A stretch of DNA of 64,000 bases from positions 62,001 through 126,000 of the forward strand of contig NZ_PDUD01000001.1 in NCBI RefSeq assembly GCF_002646595.1. Direction: 5' to 3'. This DNA is from Flavilitoribacter nigricans DSM 23189 = NBRC 102662 (GTDB taxonomy: Bacteria; Bacteroidota; Bacteroidia; Chitinophagales; Saprospiraceae). The translations under genes and the position numbers were made by a program. Below, in pieces: positions 8,467 through 16,856 of this stretch (position 1 is its first letter; each line of letters begins with the position of its first letter). A model generated the notes under the pieces. The model was not told the origin of the DNA. It searched no databases and saw nothing but the letters and a program-made list of their open reading frames with translations.

Positions 8467-9570
8467 TCAAAACCCTTCCGTTCCCGGAATAGCATCCGTA
8501 TTCAGATCAATCACATCCATTTTTTCTTCGAGGGCTCGCTTGTTCCCGTTCCGGGCTATTTCATCCGCCAGGAAGGGGCCGAGTAAACCGGCGATCAGTT
8601 CACTTTCGATCAGGAAGCCATCGTGTCCGTAAAAGCTGTCGATGATCTCCAGTTGGGAGCCTTTGATGCCACGGGCTACAGTGGCCTGCTCTCCGATTGG
8701 AAAGAGGACATCGGAGTGAATACCGATCACCAGAGATCGGGCGGTGATCCGCGATAGGGCTTTTTCCAAACCGCCACGTCCGCGGCCGACATGGTGGGAG
8801 TCCATTGCTTTACTCAGGTACCAGTAGGACAACACATCGAAGCGGTTAAAGAGCTTCATGCCCTGATAGCGCTGGTAAGAACTGGCGCGGTAATCATCCA
8901 GGAGTTCCCCGTTTTTATCCGTTTGGGTCAGTTCGTAGGTCTGGTAATTGCGATAGGATAACATGGCGATGGCCCGGGCCGATTCGAGGCCGGCTTTACC
9001 CGCACCTGGTGTGCGATCCTGCCAGCTGGGGTCCGATTCGATCGCCATGCGCTGGGCCTCATTGAAAGCGATGCCCCAGGCCGAGTGCCGGGCATTGGTA
9101 GCCAGTACACAGATCCTCTTGGCAAAATCGGGCGCCATGATGGCCCATTCCAGGACCTGCTGGCCTCCCATGGAACCGCCGATCAGCAGTTCTACCTGCC
9201 TGATGCCGAGCTTTTTGGCCAGTATCTGGTGGCAGCGTACCATATCCCGCACGGTAACCACCGGAAAGTCTTTGCCGTAGGTGGTACGGGTGCGGGGATC
9301 GATGCTCGCCGGACCGGTCGTGCCGTAACAACTGCCCAGGATATTCGCACAAACGATAAAATACGATTGCGGATCGAAGAATTTACCCGGACCTACCAGA
9401 CCGGGCCACCAGTCGAGGGCGTCGGCATTTGCGGTCAGTGCATGGCAGATCCAGACTACGTTATCCGCCTGTTCATTGAGCTTTCCGTAGGTACAATAGG
9501 AGATCTCCAGCTCAGGTAAGCTCTCCCCTACTTCCAATAAAAATGGTTCTTTTACGATCAGTGTATTCAC
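8467..9570 (-). CDS. metX: Homoserine O-acetyltransferase
   Basis: Alpha/beta hydrolase-fold acyltransferase that activates homoserine for methionine synthesis. The nucleophile serine is in GGSMGGQQ (near residue 133). The catalytic Asp is likely in IHSDVLFP (near 284) and His in YGHDGFL (near 314). HALTANADALDWW is a family signature. The frame is open back to a TTG at 9621, but that adds residues with no family counterpart. A GTG at 9570 gives a normal N-terminus and about 367 residues, so I prefer it; no ATG is available. It lies 118 nt behind metY (67 nt with the TTG start) on the same strand and probably shares its SAM riboswitch. Acetyl versus succinyl specificity cannot be decided by eye. 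Confidence 0.9.
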   Translation of the reverse strand: MNTLIVKEPFLLEVGESLPELEISYCTYGKLNEQADNVVWICHALTANADALDWWPGLVGPGKFFDPQSYFIVCANILGSCYGTTGPASIDPRTRTTYGKDFPVVTVRDMVRCHQILAKKLGIRQVELLIGGSMGGQQVLEWAIMAPDFAKRICVLATNARHSAWGIAFNEAQRMAIESDPSWQDRTPGAGKAGLESARAIAMLSYRNYQTYELTQTDKNGELLDDYRASSYQRYQGMKLFNRFDVLSYWYLSKAMDSHHVGRGRGGLEKALSRITARSLVIGIHSDVLFPIGEQATVARGIKGSQLEIIDSFYGHDGFLIESELIAGLLGPFLADEIARNGNKRALEEKMDVIDLNTDAIPGTEGF

Positions 9571-9688
9571 AAACAAAGTTATTTGGAAACTCCCGGTGAG
9601 ATTCCAGAAGATGAGCTGCAAAAACAGGTTTTAGCCTATTCTTACCAGCTCACCTTCTTTCGTCTTGCTTTTAGGACTTAGCCCTTGA

Positions 9689-11020
<1,332 letters not shown>

Positions 11021-11249
11021 TTAAGAATTTGTAAAATAGGTTATTATGCTTCTAATAAGACGCAGGAGATGGGGATGTCCCCGTCCTCGACCTATTACGA
11101 AGGGTTAAAAAATTACTGACAACAATAGTGGAAAAAGCATCGAATGCCATTGTGGAATGGCCGCCCTGGTAACAGGGGAGCATAATGCGGTACAGGAGAA
11201 TCCTGCTGAAGAAGTAAATACATTTTGATATCCGATTTTATATTTCCAC

Positions 11250-11346
11250 TCCGACAGTATTATCTGAGCGGCGGGATTTGGCACCTTTTATCGGAAGTGA
11301 TAAGGTTGCCAGGGTTTCGTAGAGCCCGATCTCTCCACCCTTCGGT
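11250..11346 (-). ncRNA. SAM-I (S-box) riboswitch ahead of metY-metX
   Basis: Read on the minus strand, the S-box core is intact: AGGGTGGAGAGATCGGGC, then CTACGAAACCCTGGCAACC, a short P3 arm, AAGGTGCCAAATCC, and a P4 hairpin CAG...CTG. A P1 helix (CCGA with TCGG) closes 11342-11345 on 11251-11254. This class binds S-adenosylmethionine and turns genes off when SAM is abundant. The leader between aptamer and metY is about 240 nt and contains several small hairpins, but no single classical terminator stands out, so the expression platform is unresolved. Confidence 0.93.
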
Positions 11347-11381
11347 ATAAAATCAATTCTTGCTAAGAAGTGATTGTGCTG

Positions 11382-11412
11382 CAAATGTATCTACCACTCG
11401 GCAAAAAATCAA
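11382..11412 (-). promoter_or_regulatory. Promoter of the riboswitch-metY-metX transcript
   Basis: On the minus strand a TTG (11412-11410) is followed after 20 nt by TACATTTG (11389-11382), a full match to TAnnTTTG. The spacing fits the Bacteroidota -33/-7 pattern. The -7 box lies about 35 nt upstream of the aptamer's 5' end, so transcription would start just before it. Confidence 0.6.
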
Positions 11413-11465
11413 GTATACCGGAAAATAACTCGAATTTTGTTAAAAAAATTATCTACTTGCAACCC

Positions 11466-11473
11466 TATATTTG
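11466..11473 (+). promoter_or_regulatory. Candidate -7 box for the osmC-like gene
   Basis: TATATTTG matches TAnnTTTG on the plus strand, back to back with the metY promoter. The nearest TTTG (11436-11439) is 26 nt upstream, longer than usual. Confidence 0.4.
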
Positions 11474-11577
11474 CGCTCCCCATTATTCAATGAGTAATTC
11501 CAGGGATTCAATGAGCAGATGCTCATTTCTCCCGTGCAGGCTTGCTCTTCGGAACAAGCGATAAAATTCTTTTTAAT

Positions 11578-12000
11578 ATGAAAATCAAGTTAGAACGGAT
11601 TGACGATGCCTTCCACATGCGGTCCACGAACGAGGACGGATTGAGTGTCGAAGCAGATGGTGCTCCCAAGATCGGCGGAGGAAATAAAGCCGTTCGCCCC
11701 ATGCAGATGCTGCTGGCATCGATGGCCAGTTGCAGTACGATCGATATTATTCTGCTGCTTAAAAAACAGCGCCAGGATCTGAAACACATCGAAGTGGAAG
11801 TTGAAGGCCAGCGGGCCGAAGGCGTAGTTCCTTCCGTATTTACGGACATTCATCTCCACTATAAACTCTACGGGGACCTCAATCCGAAAAAGACAGAAAG
11901 AGCCTGCCGTCTTTCCATCGAGGAACTTTGTTCGGTGTCCAAGATGTTGGAAAAATCCGTAAACATCACCTGGGAATATTCCATCCTGGAGCAGAAGTAA
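11578..12000 (+). CDS. OsmC/YhfA-family redox protein
   Basis: Small (about 140 residues) OsmC-like protein. Family members are thiol-based peroxidases or redox proteins of the cytoplasm. It shows MLLASMASCSTIDI, where the cysteine occupies the conserved first redox-Cys position. The second conserved cysteine is probably in RACRLSIEELCSVSK near the C-terminus. I chose the ATG at 11578, which begins MKIKLERID; an upstream TTG (11542) adds an atypical tail. It precedes the MetZ-type gene by 83 nt on the same strand, so the two are likely co-transcribed. The sulfur context suggests a thiol-related role, but this is inference. Confidence 0.85.
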   Translation: MKIKLERIDDAFHMRSTNEDGLSVEADGAPKIGGGNKAVRPMQMLLASMASCSTIDIILLLKKQRQDLKHIEVEVEGQRAEGVVPSVFTDIHLHYKLYGDLNPKKTERACRLSIEELCSVSKMLEKSVNITWEYSILEQK

Positions 12001-12083
12001 ACCGGACTTCGGCCCCGTTAAGGTCGGCCGAAATGAGCATTTGGGTTGCTTGCGGAGCGGCCATCATACCAAAAATAATAGCT

Positions 12084-13265
12084 ATGAGTCATAAAGATCA
12101 CGAATTTGAGACCGGTGCGATCCGGGGACAAATGGATAAAACGGGGTTTCGGGAGCACAGTACGCCGATGTTCCTGACCTCCAGCTTCACCTTTCCTTCC
12201 GCCGAAGTGATGCGCGATACTTTTTCCGGCGACGCCGAAGGCATCATCTATTCGCGGTACAACAATCCCAACACCGACGAACTGATCGCCAAAATGTGCG
12301 CCATGGAAGGCGCTGAGGCCGGATTCGCTACGGCCTCCGGAATGGCCGCCGTTTTCGCCAGTATGATGGCTTTCCTGAAAAGCGGCGACCACGTGATCGC
12401 TTCGCGGGCCGTTTTCGGTTCTACCCACCAGATCCTGACCCAACTACTGCCGCGCTGGGGTATTACCCACAGCTACGTGGAACCGACGCAACCCGAAACC
12501 TGGAGCGAGGCCGTACAGTCTAATACCAAGATGTTCGTGCTGGAAACCCCGTCCAACCCGGGACTCACGCTGGTAGACCTGCAGGCTGCCGGAGATTTCG
12601 CGCGGGTGCACGACCTTATTCTCAACGTCGACAACTGCTTTGCCACGCCTTATTTACAGCAGCCACTGCAATACGGTGCCCACCTGGCGGTTCATTCCAC
12701 AACCAAATGGACCGACGGCCAGGGACGTGTGCTGGGCGGCATGGTTCTGGGATCCCAGGAACTGATCGACGAAGTGATCTTTTTCTGCCGGCATACCGGC
12801 CCGGCCCTATCGCCGTTCAATGCGTGGCTGATGTCCAAAAGCCTGGAAACCCTGGGCGTCCGCATGGATCGCCATTGTGCCAACGCCTTACAAATGGCCG
12901 AGGAACTCCAGCAGCATCCGGAGATCATCCAGGTAAGTTATCCGTTCCTGCCCAGCCATCCGCAGTACAAGCTGGCCAAACGGCAAATGAAAATGGGCGG
13001 CGGCATCGTGACGATCGAAGTCGAAGGTGGTGTGGAACGGGCAATGCGTTTTCTCAACGCCGTCCAGGTTTGTTCCCTATCCTCCAATCTCGGTGATACG
13101 AGGACCATCGTCACGCACCCGGCATCCACCACCCATTCCAAGCTAAAAGCGGAGGAAAGACTGGCGGTCGGCATTCGGCCGGGATTGATCCGAATTTCCG
13201 TAGGATTGGAAAATATTAAAGATATATTAGCGGATGTAAACCAAGCATTGGAAAAAAGTCGTTAA
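12084..13265 (+). CDS. metZ: O-succinylhomoserine sulfhydrylase-like PLP enzyme (MetZ type)
   Basis: Cys/Met metabolism PLP enzyme of 393 residues, close to the MetZ/MetB size. The PLP lysine is in HSTTKWTDGQG. The N-terminus HEFETGAIRGQMDKTGFREHS and the YSRYNNPN motif are typical. The reaction is expected to be homocysteine formation from an acylated homoserine and sulfide, parallel to MetY; cystathionine gamma-synthase or a lyase are alternatives. The ATG at 12084 (MSHKDHEFE) is preferred over an upstream ATG at 12033 and a TTG at 11928, both of which add sequence with no family match. It follows the osmC-like gene. A hairpin lies just past the stop. Confidence 0.86.
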   Translation: MSHKDHEFETGAIRGQMDKTGFREHSTPMFLTSSFTFPSAEVMRDTFSGDAEGIIYSRYNNPNTDELIAKMCAMEGAEAGFATASGMAAVFASMMAFLKSGDHVIASRAVFGSTHQILTQLLPRWGITHSYVEPTQPETWSEAVQSNTKMFVLETPSNPGLTLVDLQAAGDFARVHDLILNVDNCFATPYLQQPLQYGAHLAVHSTTKWTDGQGRVLGGMVLGSQELIDEVIFFCRHTGPALSPFNAWLMSKSLETLGVRMDRHCANALQMAEELQQHPEIIQVSYPFLPSHPQYKLAKRQMKMGGGIVTIEVEGGVERAMRFLNAVQVCSLSSNLGDTRTIVTHPASTTHSKLKAEERLAVGIRPGLIRISVGLENIKDILADVNQALEKSR

Positions 13266-13272
13266 CATAGAT

Positions 13273-13316
13273 GATGAGGGAAATCAGGTCCGCGAAAACG
13301 TCTTTTTTCCCTCATC
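13273..13316 (+). terminator. Hairpin after metZ, probable terminator
   Basis: A perfect 11-bp inverted repeat GATGAGGGAAA / TTTCCCTCATC lies 8 nt after the metZ stop with a 22-nt loop. No T-run follows, so it may act with a factor or only protect the 3' end. Confidence 0.5.
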
Positions 13317-13422
13317 ACCCCCCTGCCCCACTATAAAGTACGCAGGTCACAGTTAAAATTTAGGTAATGACGAACATTTACTATTGAGAATAACTTATTA
13401 AAATAACCAAAAACTGTACCTG

Positions 13423-14229
13423 ATGAAATCTATTATGCTCACCCTACTTATGGGTTTAGGCCATTTTGTTATGGCTCAACAGGTCTTTTCCGGCGTGTTT
13501 CACCAGACCGAAGCCCAAATGGTTTACGCCGATAAACTTACCGAAGATGCACTAGAAGGGAAAGTCCAGGAATGGAACAACCAGGGTTTCCGCACCATTG
13601 ACATTGAATCCAAACTGATCGACGGCAAACGTTATTACTGGCTGATCGGCAGCAAAAGTGATCTGAAATCCAAACTGGAGATCATCACCGGCTGGAGCGA
13701 TTTCGTAAAAATGAAACGCGCCATGGTCAAGGAGGATTACGTACTGACCGATGTAGAGGCCAATGCCCTCAACGAGATCGACCATCACTTTGTGGGGATC
13801 TGGCACCAGGGAGACACCAAACACAAGATCTGGAAACTGGATTCCGTAGAAGGTGTAGAAAAGAAAACGGAAGAGATGGGAGAACAGAATTACTATCCCG
13901 TGAATATTGAGGTATTCCAGACGCCGGCTAAAACGCCCGTTTATCTGGTTTCCTATTACTACGGTCCCGTAACTTCCCAAACGCACATCTTCACGACCAC
14001 CGATACCAAAGAGTTCAATACGGATCTGTTACAGCGCACCAAAAGCGGGTACCGGATGATCAAATACGAGCACTTCGAACTGAATGATGTACCGCATTAT
14101 ATCAGCATCTATCGCCGCGGGGATTACGAATCAAAATTCGTACGCGCGCTGGATCGCACCGAGTTTGACGGTCTCTGGGAACGGCAGGAAAAAGAAGGCC
14201 TGCACCTCGTGAACGTAGATATCCAATAG
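13423..14229 (+). CDS. Secreted protein built of WG/YR-type tandem repeats (BTRD1-like)
   Basis: 268 residues with an N-terminal signal peptide (MKSIMLTLLMGLGHFVMAQ). The rest is about four or five degenerate units of roughly 45-50 residues. In each, a charged helix is followed by a Gly-aromatic step and a strand ending in an aromatic-rich segment: NNQGFRTIDIES...YYWLIG, EQNYYPVNIEV...YLVSYYYG, TKSGYRMIKYE...YISIYRRG, KEGLHLVNVDIQ. The pattern resembles Pfam 'bacterial tandem repeat domain 1', found in some secreted hydrolases and beta-lactamase-like proteins. There is no catalytic domain here. The function is unknown. It ends at a hairpin shared with the convergent gene. Confidence 0.65.
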   Translation: MKSIMLTLLMGLGHFVMAQQVFSGVFHQTEAQMVYADKLTEDALEGKVQEWNNQGFRTIDIESKLIDGKRYYWLIGSKSDLKSKLEIITGWSDFVKMKRAMVKEDYVLTDVEANALNEIDHHFVGIWHQGDTKHKIWKLDSVEGVEKKTEEMGEQNYYPVNIEVFQTPAKTPVYLVSYYYGPVTSQTHIFTTTDTKEFNTDLLQRTKSGYRMIKYEHFELNDVPHYISIYRRGDYESKFVRALDRTEFDGLWERQEKEGLHLVNVDIQ

Positions 14230-14251
14230 CAGTAAATTCAGTACAGTTTAA

Positions 14252-14290
14252 GTCATAAGTCGTAGCCTATTTAAAACTACGACTTATGAC
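14252..14290. terminator. Hairpin between convergent genes
   Basis: A perfect 14-bp inverted repeat, GTCATAAGTCGTAG / CTACGACTTATGAC, with an 11-nt AT-rich loop lies between two convergent stop codons. It can fold in either direction. No long T-run follows, so terminator function is inferred from position. Confidence 0.6.
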
Positions 14291-14303
14291 CATGTACTAC
14301 CCA

Positions 14304-15050
14304 TTAATTGCCGGGATACCAGTTTCTAAGTCTTACCTCCACTCCGGCATTGCCCGCATCTACCAGTTCTTTAAACTGGTCTACATTGGCCAAACCTTCG
14401 CTTCCCCGGTAATGGAACGGATACACCACTTCCGGTTTAAATTCCAGCACCGCATCGGCCGCCTGCTCCACCGTCATGGTATACGGCAGATTCATACACA
14501 CAAAAGCTACATCAATATTTTCCAGCTGACGCATTTCCGTGATATCTTCCGTATCTCCGGAGATATACAGCCGTTTTTTTCCCATGGTCAGCACATAGCC
14601 GTTGCCCCTGCCTTTTGGGTGGCGGGAATCCTCCGTTTCCGGCAGATTATACATCGGTACACCTTCAATGGCAATACCCTTCCATTTGGTCATACCGCCG
14701 TTGGCCAGTGACTTCACCTTTTTGAAGGAAATCTCTCCCAACTGGTCGATCACCGCCTGCGGCGCTACCAGGGTAGTTTTGCTGAGATCGAGTCCACCGA
14801 GGGTTTCCTTATTCAAATGATCCCCGTGGATGTCGGTGATCAGGACCAGATCGGGCGCGCCAAAAGCAGTAAACTTCTCGGCTCCGCCGTATGGATCTAC
14901 AAAAATGGTTTTGTTCTTAAACTCCAGCACCATGGTACTGTGCACCACGGGAGTCAGTTTGATGTCTCCCTTTTTGGTGGAGATCATTTCGGATTGAGCC
15001 GAAAGGGATACGCTAAGTCCCAGGATAAAAAGCAGAATTAACTTTCTCAT
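14304..15050 (-). CDS. Secreted metallo-beta-lactamase-fold hydrolase (UPF0173-like)
   Basis: 248 residues with a signal peptide (MRKLILLFILGLSVSLSAQ). The metal-binding features fit the UPF0173/UlaG-like branch: DIHGDHLN (HxxxDH variant, ITDIHGDHL), GVPMYN, YISGDTEDITEM and the final histidine in YPFHYRG. The substrate is unknown; family members hydrolyse diverse esters, lactones or phosphates. It stands alone and is divergent from the serine hydrolase gene. Confidence 0.85.
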   Translation of the reverse strand: MRKLILLFILGLSVSLSAQSEMISTKKGDIKLTPVVHSTMVLEFKNKTIFVDPYGGAEKFTAFGAPDLVLITDIHGDHLNKETLGGLDLSKTTLVAPQAVIDQLGEISFKKVKSLANGGMTKWKGIAIEGVPMYNLPETEDSRHPKGRGNGYVLTMGKKRLYISGDTEDITEMRQLENIDVAFVCMNLPYTMTVEQAADAVLEFKPEVVYPFHYRGSEGLANVDQFKELVDAGNAGVEVRLRNWYPGN

Positions 15051-15157
15051 ACTAAGATGGTTTATTCGTTCTTTAATTTTTTATTTTGAACTTGTCGGAA
15101 ATTCTTTATCGATAGCCGAAAACTTCGGACAACTTCTTTTTCAAAAACATTATAAAA

Positions 15158-16579
15158 ATGCCATTTAACTACCGAATGTTTGTTTTTCTGGCGGCTTTTT
15201 GTTGCCCGCTTCTGGTAAACGCCCAACTCACGCCGGATCAGGAGGCCCGCATCGATGCCGTGTTCCGGAAATGGGACCAACAGGACATGCCGGGAGCCGC
15301 CCTGGCCGTTATCCAGAATGGAACAATCGTATACCAAAAAGGTTACGGGATGGCTAATATTGAGCACCAGATCCCGATCGGTCCGGAAACAGTCTTCTAC
15401 ATCGGGTCCGTATCCAAACAGTTCGTAGCGATGTGCATGTTGCTGCTGGAAGAACAGGGCAAGCTCGATCTGGATGCCGATATCCGTACTTATCTGCCGG
15501 AATTCCCGGATTACGGCTACCCGATCACTACCCGCAATCTGATCCACCATACCAGCGGCATCCGGGACAATCTCACACTCTGGGAACTGATCGGTCGCTC
15601 CCACCTCGATGAAATTCCCGAATCCGAGATCTACGAACTGATCATGCGCCAGGAGCAACTGAACTTTGAACCCGGTACGGAATACCGCTACAGCAATTCC
15701 TGCTACTTCATGATGAGCCTGATCGTAGAGCGCATCACCGACCAGTCGCTCCGCGAATACGCCGACGAGCATATTTTCAGCAAATTAGGGATGGAACATA
15801 CTTTTTTTGGTGATGATAATCGGCGGATCATCCCCAAACGGGCGTCCGGATATCACGAAAACGGGGAGGGTGAGATCGAGAATATGATCATGCGCTTCGA
15901 CCTCGTTGGATCCGGTGGCCTGTACAGCACGGTGCAGGACCTGTTTCTCTGGGATCAGAATTTTTACGATAACCAATTAGGAGAGCGCGGCCAGGACCTG
16001 ATCAAGGATATGCTCACCAACGGCCGCTACAAGGACGGTAGCGAAGTCGATTACGCATTTGCACTCCAGAATGATCTTTACCGGGGATTGCGCACCGTTT
16101 CCCACAGTGGTGCTCTCGGCGGATACCGGGCGCATTACTTACAGTTTCCCGACCAACTGTTCTCGGTGGTTATCCTCAGTAATGTGACCACCTTCGCCCC
16201 CGGCGACAAAGCCTACGCTGTTGCCGACATCTGTCTGACCGACGAACTGGAACCAAAACCCAATAAAGGTTTTGCCGTTGCCTCCACGACCGTTCGGGTC
16301 AGTGGACCGACACCGGAGATCGATGTTTCGGATTACAGCGGTCGTTATTATTCTCCGGAACTGGATTATACCTACGATCTGGAAGTGGAAGAAGAGAAAC
16401 TGGTGCTAAAGATCGGCGAAGTGTACCGGTTCGATCTGATTCCAACTACCACTACCCTATTCAAAATGGATAATGGCTGGAGTGTGGAATTTCAGAAAGA
16501 GGCAGATGAGGCTGCTTCGGGTTTTCTACTGAATGCCGGTCGGGTGAGCGGCCTACGATTTGTCAGGAGTAAGGAATAG
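15158..16579 (+). CDS. Secreted beta-lactamase/penicillin-binding-protein-like serine hydrolase
   Basis: 473 residues, class C beta-lactamase fold (beta-lactamase-related / esterase family). The N-terminal signal peptide ends near LLVNAQ. The catalytic SxxK is in YIGSVSKQF (near residue 87), YSN is in YRYSNSCYF and the third motif is HSGALGG. A smaller C-terminal beta domain (about 385-473, VSDYSGRYYSPELDYTYDL) resembles the extra domain of Pab87-type proteases. The likely role is a periplasmic D-amino-acid peptidase or esterase; true beta-lactamase activity is not implied. Confidence 0.88.
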   Translation: MPFNYRMFVFLAAFCCPLLVNAQLTPDQEARIDAVFRKWDQQDMPGAALAVIQNGTIVYQKGYGMANIEHQIPIGPETVFYIGSVSKQFVAMCMLLLEEQGKLDLDADIRTYLPEFPDYGYPITTRNLIHHTSGIRDNLTLWELIGRSHLDEIPESEIYELIMRQEQLNFEPGTEYRYSNSCYFMMSLIVERITDQSLREYADEHIFSKLGMEHTFFGDDNRRIIPKRASGYHENGEGEIENMIMRFDLVGSGGLYSTVQDLFLWDQNFYDNQLGERGQDLIKDMLTNGRYKDGSEVDYAFALQNDLYRGLRTVSHSGALGGYRAHYLQFPDQLFSVVILSNVTTFAPGDKAYAVADICLTDELEPKPNKGFAVASTTVRVSGPTPEIDVSDYSGRYYSPELDYTYDLEVEEEKLVLKIGEVYRFDLIPTTTTLFKMDNGWSVEFQKEADEAASGFLLNAGRVSGLRFVRSKE

Positions 16580-16594
16580 GGATGATCCGCCAAT

Positions 16595-16700
16595 TAGGAA
16601 TCAAGAGTCCTGTAAGGACGAAAATATAGGCAGCCTGTACAATCACCCTGAAGGTTCAGCTTGCTGTAGGTTTTTCATGGCATACCTCCGACATGCTAAA
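16595..16700. repeat. Decayed copy of the 204-bp palindromic repeat family
   Basis: The order of parts matches the left part and centre of the element at 22672-22875: a small GTCC...GGAC hairpin (16607-16619), ATATAGGCAGCC, GGTTCAGC, then a central inverted repeat now imperfect (16658-16671 with 16680-16697). The right end and the terminal repeat are missing or unrecognisable. Confidence 0.7.
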
Positions 16701-16744
16701 TTGGGAATTTCTTTCAGATTTAAGTCAAGATACGCGTGATCCAT

Positions 16745-16780
16745 TGAAAAAAAGGCAGCCCCGCCGGGCGGAGCCACCTT
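16745..16780 (-). terminator. Intrinsic terminator of the Asp-box T9SS protein gene
   Basis: On the minus strand AAGGTGGCTCCGCC pairs with GGCGGGGCTGCCTT (including G-U pairs) and is followed at once by a T-run. It lies about 75 nt past the stop codon at 16857. Confidence 0.8.
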
Positions 16781-16856
16781 CATCTGTCAATAATTTAGTC
16801 AGGAGTCCATTTGCAGCGGATACGATTATCCGGGCCGCCGTAGCCGGACTTAGTAT

